A stretch of 27,103 nucleotides of DNA. Origin: JAAYZK01 sp964535025 (GTDB lineage: Bacteria; Planctomycetota; Phycisphaerae; SM23-33; FEN-1343). This document shows, one piece after another, positions 7,213-14,815 of the stretch. The stretch is taken from contig CAZHRW010000204.1 of the NCBI GenBank assembly GCA_964535025.1, positions 1 through 27,103 on the forward strand, written 5' to 3'. Every line of letters begins with the position of its first letter. The stretch's first letter is position 1. Under the pieces are notes generated by a model. That model was given only the letters and a program-made list of their open reading frames with translations, was not told where the DNA came from and did not search any database. A program made the position numbers and the translations under genes.

Positions 7213-9713
7213 AGCATGCCGGTATGATCGGTGACGGTGACACAGCCGCGGGCGTTGTCGACGGTGTAAGGCACGAGGTCGTCGGAGGTGATCACCGAGG
7301 TGATCTTGAGGCTGCCGTCGGTCAGGGCGATCGGATCGGGGTAGATCGTAACGGTCGCGCGGTCGAGGTTGGCCAGGGACAGTTGCCGCCGGCCGTGCGC
7401 GAGGGTGGGCATCTCCTTGGCCTGGACGATCCCGTCGCGCATGGTGACGAAGCAGCGGACCTCGGCATTGATCGTCTTGCCGAAGCAGTCGCCGGCGTAG
7501 CCGTCGCGGATCGGCGTTTCGCTCTCGGGGAAGATCGGCGCGCCGTCGGCCGTGCGTACCCAGAGCCTGGCCGTGGTGTTGGGCTTGTGGCCGACGAACA
7601 CCCACGCGCCCTTCCACCGTTTGATGAACACATTGGCCGCCCGGATGCCCTCGTCGAGGCGGTCCTGAAGGATGTCGATCCCGAAGTCGGCGAGCAGCCG
7701 TCGTGCCCAGTCGTCGGGACGCCGGACGTTCCACGGCTGGTCGGGCGTGCCTTCGAGCATGTCCTTGAAGGGGTCGAAGCTGACGGTCCCGCGGATCCAC
7801 CCCAGCCGTCCACCCTTCCACGCGGTGCGGGCGCGGCTGATGGCGTAGGCGCGCTTATGTCGTTTTTGCCGGGCGACGACGCGGAGGGCCGGGTCGGTCC
7901 AGTCGTCCACCACGGCTCGCAGGCCGCCACCGCTGATGAGCCCGCGGTGGCGCAGGGGGCGCTTGGCCGGGTCGGGCGTTTCGATCTCGACCGCTTCGGC
8001 CGAGCCGACCGACGCGCCGAACGCATCCATCCCCGTCGGCGGCTGAGGGGGTTGAACGAAACGGTCGGTCGCCAGGGCGACCTTGACGTCGAAATCGCCC
8101 TCGAGCGGCTCATCGAGCTTGACGCCCAACGCCCGGCGGACCGCCGGCGAGGCGCCGTCCAGAGCCCCGTAGAGCATCACGCGGCCGCCGTCGCGGACCA
8201 GGTCGAGCAGGTGCTTTTCGTATGCCCATGCGCCGACGGGCACCGGCGCGATGTACGTTGCGTCGGGCAGGCGGCCCCGCCCGGCGAGCTTGACGAACAC
8301 GTCGCTGCTGCAGACCGTGTTCACCGGCAGGCCGGCGTTGGCCAACTGGACCATGAACCAGTCGCCGAAGAAAAGCTGCCCGAGCCGCTCGGGGTTCTTC
8401 TTGAGCACCGCGTCGTACTCGTCGAATGGATACACCCACACGACCGGCCCGGCGGCGTCGGCCCGTTCGTCGAGGGCGCGGATCATGTGCGGGATCGACT
8501 CGTTCGCCTGGTCGGTCAGCAGCTCCCCCCGCTCGGTGTCGATCGTCAGCAGCGCCAGATCGGTCGGGGCCGTGACGGTCCCGTCGGCGTTAAGACGGCT
8601 GACGCTCATGGGCACGACCAGATCGAACGTCTCCCGCCCGTAATAGTCGTACCACGGGGTCGAGTTGAACCACGGATCGTTCAGGTAGAAGCGGAACGGG
8701 ATCCGCCCGGTGGGCGTCTTGGCGATCCGGGTGAGGTAGGTGACCATCTCCATCCCCAGCGCCCGCGAGCCCCACGGCGGATTGGTAGGCATGACCTCCA
8801 GACGGCCGATGCGGTTGATGTCGACATGCGAGCAGCCGTCCGAGGACAGGTCCATTGCGACCGAGAAATTCGTCCCGCGGACCTCGACGGGCAGGCCGCA
8901 CTCGGCGCGGAAGTCCCGCCAGAACCGGTTGGCCAGCTTGCGTTGGCCGTCGGCCTTCTCCGGGAGGAACCGGTCGCCGACGAACAGTTCGCCGCGGAAC
9001 CCCCACGGACAGTGGGTGTAGGCGAAGCCGTTGGACAGCCAGATGTAATCGTAGCCGAACGTTTGTGCGGCATGAGCAAACTGCTTGCCCAGGAACGTCC
9101 CCAGCGGCAGCCCTTCCGGCAGGCCGTCGGGGAAGGCGGCGTAGACGAGGTCGTCGGCGTGGAAGCGGCTCTGATGCGTGAGGAAGTGCATCATGTTGGG
9201 GAACCGTCGCGGCCCGTCGGGGGTGAGGATCTCGGGGTGGTTGACGAACTTCCAATCGTTCTCGACGAACTCCGGCCCCGGATCGATCGTCGCCCCGACG
9301 AGGATGTCCAGGCCGTACAGCGCCTTGGCGACGGCTCGCAGCTCGTCGATGATCCGCTTGAGGTCGGCGTACGTCACCGTCGGCGGGTTATCGACGTAGG
9401 GCACCGCCGCGTTGACGCGATAGTGACGATTGTCTGGCGGGAAGGCCCCGGGCGTTTTGTAATTGCAGAACCCGATGGACTGGGCGACGGGCACGGGGTC
9501 GTCGAGAAGGCCCCGCCACTGAAAAATTTCGCTGCCGTCGCCCGTCCACAGCAGGACCGCCACCGTCTCGGCGCGGTCGATGAGCTTCTCCCAGTTGGTC
9601 CACAGTGTCATGCACGTGGTCGTGATCCCGCCGTCGCTGAGGTCCAGGAAGGGTTTGAGGCTCGTCTCGAGCGTGACCTTGTTATACTGCTGCGGCGTGG
9701 CGGTTCGGAACAT
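7197..9713 (-). CDS. Uncharacterised cytoplasmic protein, probable TIM-barrel glycosidase-like with GATase-like domain
   Basis: This 838-residue protein has no signal peptide or membrane segment. It starts with KVTLETSLKPF, a striking motif that I cannot tie to a named family. Residues about 10-440 contain alternating strand/helix segments with acidic and aromatic residues (DPGPEF near 146, WLSNGF, FYLNDPWF) that suggest a TIM barrel like GH42-type proteins. Residues about 440-540 (FFGDWFMVQLANAGLPVNTV, then GGRVMLYG) look like the beta-galactosidase trimerisation, or GATase-like, domain that follows such barrels. Residues 540-838 form a beta-rich C-terminal part. It lies 48 bases downstream of the isomerase gene on the same strand and is almost certainly co-transcribed with it. 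Likely role (inference): intracellular processing of an oligosaccharide or glycoside that feeds the isomerase. Catalytic residues could not be assigned. Confidence 0.88.
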   Translation of the reverse strand: MFRTATPQQYNKVTLETSLKPFLDLSDGGITTTCMTLWTNWEKLIDRAETVAVLLWTGDGSEIFQWRGLLDDPVPVAQSIGFCNYKTPGAFPPDNRHYRVNAAVPYVDNPPTVTYADLKRIIDELRAVAKALYGLDILVGATIDPGPEFVENDWKFVNHPEILTPDGPRRFPNMMHFLTHQSRFHADDLVYAAFPDGLPEGLPLGTFLGKQFAHAAQTFGYDYIWLSNGFAYTHCPWGFRGELFVGDRFLPEKADGQRKLANRFWRDFRAECGLPVEVRGTNFSVAMDLSSDGCSHVDINRIGRLEVMPTNPPWGSRALGMEMVTYLTRIAKTPTGRIPFRFYLNDPWFNSTPWYDYYGRETFDLVVPMSVSRLNADGTVTAPTDLALLTIDTERGELLTDQANESIPHMIRALDERADAAGPVVWVYPFDEYDAVLKKNPERLGQLFFGDWFMVQLANAGLPVNTVCSSDVFVKLAGRGRLPDATYIAPVPVGAWAYEKHLLDLVRDGGRVMLYGALDGASPAVRRALGVKLDEPLEGDFDVKVALATDRFVQPPQPPTGMDAFGASVGSAEAVEIETPDPAKRPLRHRGLISGGGLRAVVDDWTDPALRVVARQKRHKRAYAISRARTAWKGGRLGWIRGTVSFDPFKDMLEGTPDQPWNVRRPDDWARRLLADFGIDILQDRLDEGIRAANVFIKRWKGAWVFVGHKPNTTARLWVRTADGAPIFPESETPIRDGYAGDCFGKTINAEVRCFVTMRDGIVQAKEMPTLAHGRRQLSLANLDRATVTIYPDPIALTDGSLKITSVITSDDLVPYTVDNARGCVTVTDHTGMLYIAW

Positions 9714-9761
9714 CGTGTTGTCCTTCCAGGCAGATAGAGCAATCGAAACGTTCGGCGCGAC

Positions 9762-11222
9762 TTACTCGGGCGTCACGATCACCCCTTCGATGCCGAGGCA
9801 GTCGGCGATCTTCTTGAAGGTCTTGGCATGGTGGCCGACGCCGAGGGCGAAGTGGTGGGTGGGGCCTTCGGCGAGCCAGTGCTTCAGGAAGGTGCGGATA
9901 TCGGGCTTGAAGCGGCCGCGGGTGTTGGTGTTGCCGGTGGCGGGGATCTTGCCGGCGCAGGATTCGCCCTCGGCGATGACGAACTTGAAGCGGCCGTCGT
10001 AGGTGCTGGTCAGGCCGAGCATGGTGATCGGTCCCACCTTCAGGTTGAACTCGACCGACGCGCCGTGGCCCGGCTTGCCGTGATACTTCGCCAGCGACCG
10101 CAGAACGGGTTTGCCCTCGGCGACGTTGATATGGTGGGGCCCGTCGTGGCCGACGAGGACGAAGTCGTTGCCGAAATCGATTGGATGGAACTCGGCGAAA
10201 CTGCCGCCGATCTCCACGCGGTCCATGATGAGCATGGCCACGGCGGTCTTGATGTCCGACTCGCCGCACATGGGGAAGCCGGCGGCCGTGAGTAACGAGT
10301 TGCCGACAATGAGGTTAGCGGCCACATGGCGGACGTCGCTGCCGGGGAGGCCCTCGTAGTAGTAGGCCAGCCCGTCGAGCTTGTTTTCCGCGGCGAACTT
10401 GTCGAGAGCGACGGCCACGCGGGCGGCGGTGACGAGGTCTTCTTCGGTCAGCTTGCTGGCCAGCCGTTCGGCACCGGGGTCGGGAGTGTCGAACATGTTG
10501 AGGATCTCGACCTTCTTAGCCTGGACCTCTTCGTCGGTTACGGCCTTTTCCAGGCGGACCAGGTCGTCGATTTCCGTCTGGACGACGTGCAGGCCGAAGT
10601 GGGCCGTGTACGCCGTCGGGTCCGAGTGCATGTCGAGCATCGACTCGAGGACATGGCCGAAGTGGCCGATCCGGGCGCCCTTTAAGTCATGCAGTACATG
10701 GGCGATACGGCACCACTCGGCCAGTTCCGCGTCGGCGACGGGGTCGTCGTGCAGCATGCCGATGATGCACTCGGGGGCCTTCTTGCCCATGCGGACCGCC
10801 ACGCCGGTGAACTCCGGCAGCGAGCAGATGTTATCGTTGCATAGCTGCATGTACGTCGTTGCCTGGTCGTAGTCCATGGCCTTTCGCGGCTGGAGGGCCA
10901 CCAGCACGACGGGCACATCGACCTCGCGCATGATGATCCCGAACGTGCAGCTCGTGGCGTAAGTCACCATGTCCACGAACAATACGTCCAGATTGGCCGC
11001 CTTGATCTTGGGGAGAACCTCGTACGACACGTGGGCGTTGTCGACCATGCCGAAGTCGACCACCTCCACGTTGTGGGCCCCGATCTTCCTGGCGACTTCG
11101 GCATGATAGCCCATCAGCTCGGGCAGCAGGCCTTCAAACTGATCCCAGTACGTGTCGTGCCCGACGGCGAAGATTCCAACCCTGGCCGTCAGGGGCTTGC
11201 GGCGTTCAACTTGCACTTCCAT
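9762..11222 (-). CDS. L-fucose/L-arabinose isomerase family protein
   Basis: This 486-residue cytoplasmic protein is close to the length of AraA-type isomerases. The N-terminus VGIFAVGHDTYWDQFEGL resembles the AraA start with its conserved Y-W-Q-F. Candidate metal or catalytic residues are E321 in MCGESD, E344 and D349 in EFHPIDF, H359 in VGHD, and H456/H457 in GPTHHFALG, consistent with the Glu/Asp/His set of fucose and arabinose isomerases. The family interconverts aldoses and ketoses using Mn2+. The exact sugar is not predictable, because this subgroup lacks the classic AraA loop sequences. AAGGA a few bases before the ATG is a good ribosome binding site. The 171-base upstream gap holds a likely extended -10 promoter and a (GGCC)4 palindrome. 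It pairs with the 838-residue unknown protein downstream. Confidence 0.9.
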   Translation of the reverse strand: MEVQVERRKPLTARVGIFAVGHDTYWDQFEGLLPELMGYHAEVARKIGAHNVEVVDFGMVDNAHVSYEVLPKIKAANLDVLFVDMVTYATSCTFGIIMREVDVPVVLVALQPRKAMDYDQATTYMQLCNDNICSLPEFTGVAVRMGKKAPECIIGMLHDDPVADAELAEWCRIAHVLHDLKGARIGHFGHVLESMLDMHSDPTAYTAHFGLHVVQTEIDDLVRLEKAVTDEEVQAKKVEILNMFDTPDPGAERLASKLTEEDLVTAARVAVALDKFAAENKLDGLAYYYEGLPGSDVRHVAANLIVGNSLLTAAGFPMCGESDIKTAVAMLIMDRVEIGGSFAEFHPIDFGNDFVLVGHDGPHHINVAEGKPVLRSLAKYHGKPGHGASVEFNLKVGPITMLGLTSTYDGRFKFVIAEGESCAGKIPATGNTNTRGRFKPDIRTFLKHWLAEGPTHHFALGVGHHAKTFKKIADCLGIEGVIVTPE

Positions 11223-11256
11223 GGTCCATCCTTTTCATAGCGATCGGGGCCCCGCA

Positions 11257-11272
11257 GGCCGGCCGGCCGGCC
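11257..11272. repeat. (GGCC)4 perfect palindrome in the isomerase leader
   Basis: Four tandem GGCC units form a 16-base self-complementary block, flanked by GGGGCCCC on one side and GCCGCGG on the other. It lies in the predicted 5' leader of the isomerase mRNA, between the candidate promoter and the ribosome binding site. It could be a slippage-prone repeat or a leader hairpin; function is unknown. Confidence 0.6.
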
Positions 11273-11306
11273 GCCGCGGTGCCCCTGTCAGGTGTTCGAA
11301 GGAACC

Positions 11307-11312
11307 CTTATA
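11307..11312 (-). promoter_or_regulatory. Candidate extended -10 promoter for the isomerase operon
   Basis: On the minus strand the sequence reads TGGTATAAG, an extended -10 (TG-N-TATAAG). No good -35 is present, as is usual for extended -10 promoters. Transcription would start near 11300, giving a leader of about 80 bases. A short inverted repeat GTTC-GAAG-GAAC (11294-11305) overlaps the predicted start and could be an operator. Confidence 0.45.
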
Positions 11313-11393
11313 CCATGTTCCGCCCGCCGAAGGGAGAGACTACCTCGGGGTCGACCGCTGGCGTCCGGTGCGGATAAGCTCGTACTCTAACTC

Positions 11394-12767
11394 CTAGGCC
11401 ACAGAATCAACCGCCGCTCGGATGTCCCCCGCATCCACATCCGCCACGCCGCGGCCGCCGCGGATCGCCAGCACGGCCGCGGCTCCGGCGGCCTGGCCGG
11501 TCTGGTTGCAGTTGACCATGACGCGGACGGCTCCGTAGGCGCCGCGGTCGGCGTCGATGAGGCGTCCGGCCGCCAAGACGTTGACGGACCTGCGGGGCAC
11601 CAGGCTGCGGTAGGGAATCTGGTAGAACGTCGGATCGGCGTCGAGGGGCTCGCGCCACCGGCCCTCGACGGCCGGACGGCCGGGCACGACGTAGATCTCC
11701 CGCCCGTCGAGATAGCGGAACGTCAGGCCCGGCTTGTCGCTGTGGTGAACGTCAACGCGATAGCTCCCATTAGCGATCGCATCGTCGAAGCGGACGCCCG
11801 TCAGCAGGTCCTGCTCGGCGAGCTGATACAGGCAGCGGGCGTGCCGGGTCTCGCGGATGCCAATGTAACTGGCCACCTGCGCCAGCGCCACCGCCTCGCC
11901 GCCCGGCCGTTCGGCCAGGATGTCCCGCATGGCCCGCGCCTGCCGTCGTCCTTCCATCTCGGCGGCGGTCAACTGATCGGCGTCGCTGCAATCGGCGCCG
12001 CTGACGCGGGTGCCGGCGATCATTCGCAGCCCCGGCAGGCCCGGGATCGGCGAACTCCAGACGAACCCCGCGGGCAGGGCCTTGGGATGGGCCGGATCGC
12101 ACACCGCCGCGCCCAGGTTGAACGATGGGTCGGCGGCCTCGACGGCATCGACGCCGGCGAGGATCGCGCAGACCGTGGGCGGCTGGAGGTCGTCGCGCCG
12201 TTCCATGTCGAAACCCGCCCGCGCCAGCAGGTCGCCGTCGCCCGAGGCGTCGATGAAGGTTTTCGCGCGGATCGCCCGCCGGCCGGTCTTGTCCTCGACG
12301 ATCGCCTCGGTGATCCGCCCATCCCGCCCGAGCGGCCGGACGAAACGCGTGTGCAGGAACGGCCGGATCGTCGGGTGCTCGGCGATCAGTGCGTCGAGTT
12401 CGCAGACCAGTTCGGCCGTATTAAGCCGTGCGTACGCGCTGGGACTTCGCTCGGCGATTGCCGCTGCCCCGCGGTCCAGCAGGCGATCGATGACGTCCTG
12501 GGTCAGCCCGCCGATGATCCGCCGCGTGTGCGCCGTGTCGAACAGGGAGTGCCAGATGTTCACCAGTCCGGCCGTCGCCACGCCGCCCCAGAGGCCCTGG
12601 GCCTCCACCAGGGCCACCGACGCCCCCATCCGCGCCGCCTGCACCGCCGCGAACACGCCGGTGCACGAGCCGCCGATCACGCACACGTCGAACTCGCCGA
12701 TAACGAGCGTCCGCAGGGGAGGTTCTTCGATCACGTCCGGACCATGCGCTATTGATGATGCGTTCAT
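11394..12767 (-). CDS. FAD-dependent oxidoreductase (FAD_oxidored-type)
   Basis: With the ATG at 12767 the protein has 457 residues and is probably cytoplasmic. The N-terminal FAD-binding fold reads VCVIGGSCTGVFAAVQAARMG, where GGSCTG replaces the common GGGxxG form. It is followed by the family features GLWGGVATAGLVN and FIDASGDGDLLARAG, and near the C-terminus by VLAAGRLIDADRGAYGAVRVM. These match the FAD-dependent oxidoreductases that are abundant in Planctomycetota and Verrucomicrobia and often found near sugar genes; their substrates are mostly unknown. Longer frames reaching 13079 would run through the promoter region of the divergent transporter, so they are rejected. An in-frame ATG near 12812 is a weaker alternative. 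The ribosome binding site is weak (GATGG). It lies upstream of the isomerase on the same strand but 171 bases away, so it may or may not belong to that operon. Confidence 0.9.
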   Translation of the reverse strand: MNASSIAHGPDVIEEPPLRTLVIGEFDVCVIGGSCTGVFAAVQAARMGASVALVEAQGLWGGVATAGLVNIWHSLFDTAHTRRIIGGLTQDVIDRLLDRGAAAIAERSPSAYARLNTAELVCELDALIAEHPTIRPFLHTRFVRPLGRDGRITEAIVEDKTGRRAIRAKTFIDASGDGDLLARAGFDMERRDDLQPPTVCAILAGVDAVEAADPSFNLGAAVCDPAHPKALPAGFVWSSPIPGLPGLRMIAGTRVSGADCSDADQLTAAEMEGRRQARAMRDILAERPGGEAVALAQVASYIGIRETRHARCLYQLAEQDLLTGVRFDDAIANGSYRVDVHHSDKPGLTFRYLDGREIYVVPGRPAVEGRWREPLDADPTFYQIPYRSLVPRRSVNVLAAGRLIDADRGAYGAVRVMVNCNQTGQAAGAAAVLAIRGGRGVADVDAGDIRAAVDSVA

Positions 12768-12792
12768 GCGGCCATCGTACACGCCATGCCGG

Positions 12793-12822
12793 TTGGCGTG
12801 AAGGGGGTCCATCCGGTAGAAT
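12793..12822 (+). promoter_or_regulatory. Candidate promoter for the DMT transporter
   Basis: TTGGCG (12793-12798) and TAGAAT (12817-12822) are separated by 18 bases. That is four and five of six consensus positions. The predicted start near 12829 falls inside the hairpin that follows, and a strong ribosome binding site precedes the ATG at 12889. Confidence 0.5.
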
Positions 12823-12823
12823 C

Positions 12824-12859
12824 GTCCCGCGGTCGTCCGGCCGCGTCGGCCGGCGGGAC
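12824..12859 (+). promoter_or_regulatory. Nested inverted repeats in the DMT transporter leader
   Basis: Outer arms GTCCCGC (12824-12830) and GCGGGAC (12853-12859) enclose inner arms CCGGCCG (12837-12843) and CGGCCGG (12847-12853). The two sets share one base at 12853. They sit at the predicted transcription start, so this could be an operator bound by a repressor or a 5' stabilising hairpin. Confidence 0.45.
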
Positions 12860-12888
12860 CGTGACCCCCAACCAGGAAGGAAGGACGT

Positions 12889-13326
12889 ATGAGGCCGGAA
12901 CTGTGGGCAATTCTGACGGCAATCTGCTGGGGCGGGGGCTCGCTGCTGGAGAAGCACGGCGTGAAGGTGGGCCAGCTGACGCCGGTGATGGGCACGGCGA
13001 TCCGGACGGTGTTTTCGCTGGTCCTGCTGGCGGCGATCTCGGTGCCGTTCTGGGGCGAGGTCAAGGCGGCGGGCCCCAAGCCGATCCTCCTGATCGCCCT
13101 CGGCGGCGGCGTCTTCGCCGGCGGACTGGGGCTGATCTTCCTCTATTCCGGCATCAAGACGGGCAACATCGCCGTCGTCACGGCCATCGCGTTCTGTTTC
13201 GTCCCCGTCGTCACCGCCCTGGGCGGCTGGGCGTTCCTGCGCGAGAAGGTGTCGCTGCTGCAGGCGATCGGGATCGCTCTGTGCATTGTGGGCGCCGCGA
13301 TGGTGAGCTACTTCAATCAACGTTGA
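12889..13326 (+). CDS. Half-size EamA/DMT family transporter
   Basis: This 145-residue integral membrane protein has four or five hydrophobic helices and a single EamA-like unit (start MRPELWAILTAICWGGGSLLEKHG; later FLYSGIKTGNIAVVTAI and LREKVSLLQAIGIALCIVGA). Full EamA carriers have two such units in about 300 residues, so this is a half-size form that would need to dimerise. Similar small proteins are common and functional, so it need not be a truncation. The substrate is unknown. AAGGAAGGA before the ATG at 12889 is a strong ribosome binding site. It is divergent from the FAD oxidoreductase gene and is followed by two tandem inverted repeats. Confidence 0.9.
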   Translation: MRPELWAILTAICWGGGSLLEKHGVKVGQLTPVMGTAIRTVFSLVLLAAISVPFWGEVKAAGPKPILLIALGGGVFAGGLGLIFLYSGIKTGNIAVVTAIAFCFVPVVTALGGWAFLREKVSLLQAIGIALCIVGAAMVSYFNQR

Positions 13327-13364
13327 CCGTCACCGGCCGGTGACGGCTCGCTACGCCGCGAGCC
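13327..13364. repeat. Two tandem inverted repeats between the DMT gene and gpsA
   Basis: The first is a perfect 20-base palindrome (arms CCGTCACCGG 13327-13336 and CCGGTGACGG 13337-13346) starting right at the DMT stop codon. The second shares its last two bases and has arms GGCTCGC (13345-13351) and GCGAGCC (13358-13364) with a 6-base loop. No T-run follows, so it is not a classical intrinsic terminator. It could end transcription weakly or bind a dimeric protein upstream of gpsA. Confidence 0.6.
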
Positions 13365-13371
13365 ATCGTTA

Positions 13372-13400
13372 TGGACACGGCCCTGTCGGCGTGCTAGCCT
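13372..13400 (+). promoter_or_regulatory. Candidate promoter giving a nearly leaderless gpsA transcript
   Basis: TGGACA (13372-13377) and TAGCCT (13395-13400) are 17 bases apart, and the -10 is preceded by TGC, the extended -10 form. The expected start at about 13406-13408 falls one to three bases before the gpsA ATG at 13409. No good Shine-Dalgarno is present there, which agrees with leaderless translation. Confidence 0.45.
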
Positions 13401-13408
13401 TGGACATC

Positions 13409-14413
13409 ATGCGGATTACAATCATCGGTGACGGCGCGATGGCGACGGTTTCGGCGGGGATTCTCGCCGCCAACGGCCATGCGCTGCGGCTGTGGAGCGC
13501 GTTTCCCGAGGCGATCGCGGCCCTGCGGCGGGACCCGGAGAACACCCGCTACCTGCCGGGCGTGCGGTTCCCCGACGGGGTCGTCTTCACCGCCGATGAC
13601 GCCGACGCCTTCGCCGGCGCCGAGCTGGTCCTGGCGGCGACGCCGACGCAGTACATCCGCGCCACCTGGCAGCGGCTGGCGCCGCACTGCCCGGCGGGCG
13701 TGCCGATCGTCTCGGTGGCCAAGGGCATCGAGAACGACACGCTCTTGCGTCCCACGCAGGTGCTTCGCGACGTCCTCGGCGCCGACCGGCCCGTCGCGGC
13801 GCTCAGCGGGCCGAACATCGCCCGCGAGCTGGCCGAGCACCTGCCGGCGACGACAACGGTCGCGTCCGACGATGCCGCCCTGGCCGCGCGGGTGCAGGGG
13901 CTGTTCTCCACGCGGACGTTCCGCGTCTACACCAACGCCGACCTGATCGGCGTGGAGCTCGGCGGGGCGGTCAAGAACGTCGTGGCGATCGCTGCGGGGA
14001 TCCTGGACGGGCTCGGCGCCGGCGACAACGCCAAGGCGGCGCTGTTGACCCGCGGGCTGGTCGAGATCGCCCGCCTGGGCGTCGCGGCGGGCGCGCGGCG
14101 GGAGACGTTCATGGGCCTCTCGGGCCTGGGTGACCTGGTCACTACGTGCGTGTCGCCCCACGGGCGCAACCGCACCTTCGGCGAGGCGATCGGGCGGGGC
14201 GAGACGATGGAGGCCGTCCTCGCCCGCACCCACAGCGTCGTCGAGGGCGTCGCAACCACCCGCAGCGTCCTGGCCCTGGCGGCCCGCCACGATGTCGATA
14301 TGCCCATCACCGCGGCCGTCCACGCCGTCCTTTTCCAAGCCGTCCCGCCCGCCGAGGCGATCGACACGTTGATGACGCGTCGGCCGAAGCAGGAGGATGC
14401 GGAGTGGGCGTAG
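13409..14413 (+). CDS. gpsA: Glycerol-3-phosphate dehydrogenase [NAD(P)+]
   Basis: This 334-residue cytoplasmic enzyme makes sn-glycerol 3-phosphate from dihydroxyacetone phosphate for phospholipid synthesis. The N-terminal nucleotide-binding motif is IIGDGAMAT (6-14), a G-x-G-x-x-A variant. Family features follow: VSVAKGIE with K105, LSGPNIARE (132-140), GVELGGAVKNVVAIAAGILDG with the catalytic-type lysine K189, and GLSGLGDLVTTC (237-248), then NRTFGEAIGRG. Length fits the family (about 330-340). The ATG at 13409 directly precedes the first beta strand; an earlier in-frame ATG at 13340 would add 23 residues that run through the inverted repeat and promoter. The Shine-Dalgarno is weak. It is not obviously part of an operon. 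Confidence 0.95.
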   Translation: MRITIIGDGAMATVSAGILAANGHALRLWSAFPEAIAALRRDPENTRYLPGVRFPDGVVFTADDADAFAGAELVLAATPTQYIRATWQRLAPHCPAGVPIVSVAKGIENDTLLRPTQVLRDVLGADRPVAALSGPNIARELAEHLPATTTVASDDAALAARVQGLFSTRTFRVYTNADLIGVELGGAVKNVVAIAAGILDGLGAGDNAKAALLTRGLVEIARLGVAAGARRETFMGLSGLGDLVTTCVSPHGRNRTFGEAIGRGETMEAVLARTHSVVEGVATTRSVLALAARHDVDMPITAAVHAVLFQAVPPAEAIDTLMTRRPKQEDAEWA

Positions 14414-14452
14414 GCCGCTATTGGCCCTTCAGGCCTTGGTCGGACAGGAGGG

Positions 14453-14484
14453 CATAGGGCCGTGAACCCCTGTGGGTGTACGGC
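14453..14484. repeat. Hairpin element A
   Basis: CATAGGGC is followed by arms GCCGTGAACCC (14459-14469) and GGGTGTACGGC (14474-14484), which pair over 11 positions with one mismatch and one wobble around a 4-base loop. It starts with the same octamer as element B 292 bases downstream. It resembles a dispersed REP-like intergenic repeat. Confidence 0.45.
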
Positions 14485-14715
14485 AACCCGCGGAGCGGCC
14501 GCGAGGGCAACATCGAGTTCCGCCCGATCTCCAAGACGTAGTTGCTCCGCGCGTACGGCCTCCACGCGCCCCGCAAAGCCGTCAGCGTCGAATTGATTGA
14601 TCGCTTTCTCGCCGCCAGGCCTGCCTTTGCCGCCAACCTCGCCACCGCCGCCCGCGATGGCCGGGCCGAAGCGGTCGCGGCGATCGAAAGATATGCCGAG
14701 GAACTGGCGAGGTGA
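14470..14715 (+). pseudogene. Remnant of an unrecognised coding sequence with an internal stop
   Basis: The 402-base gap between gpsA and the next gene holds a plus-strand frame that reads like protein (LWVYGNPRSGREGNIEFRP, then TAG at 14539-14541, then LLRAYGLHAPRKAVSVELID up to RYAEELAR and TGA at 14713-14715). No start codon or ribosome binding site fits, and the stop splits it in two. The second half is charged and helical in character, like the C-terminus of a soluble protein. I do not recognise the family. It lies between two hairpin elements. A non-coding explanation is possible, since GC-rich DNA gives open frames by chance, though the residue pattern is protein-like. Confidence 0.4.
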
Positions 14716-14744
14716 AGCAGAGGGCTGATCATGGCGCCAGTGGA

Positions 14745-14773
14745 CATAGGGCAACCACAAGGGTTGCCCCTAC
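14745..14773. repeat. Hairpin element B
   Basis: CATAGGGC opens the element. Arms GGGCAACC (14749-14756) and GGTTGCCC (14762-14769) pair perfectly over 8 bases with a 5-base loop, and the stem extends on both sides with TA/TA around one bulged C. This type of G-rich hairpin repeat is scattered between genes in many bacterial genomes. It lies 43 bases from the stop codon of the minus-strand beta-lactamase-like gene and could also act as its 3' hairpin. Confidence 0.6.
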
Positions 14774-14815
14774 CGCTTCCTTCCCTGGTCGTCATTGGAT
14801 AGTCGTCGTCAAACC

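Noticed and set aside
5802..9737. A plus-strand open frame of about 1300 codons across the transporter and the 838-residue gene
   Set aside because: It is antisense to a well-supported gene, lacks domain signals, and its composition (Arg, Asp, Gly, Val rich) is typical of antisense frames in GC-rich DNA.
11394..13079. FAD oxidoreductase extended to 13079 (561 codons)
   Set aside because: The extension is Pro/Arg/Ser-rich, runs through the divergent promoter and the DMT gene start, and precedes the FAD-binding fold with no family support.
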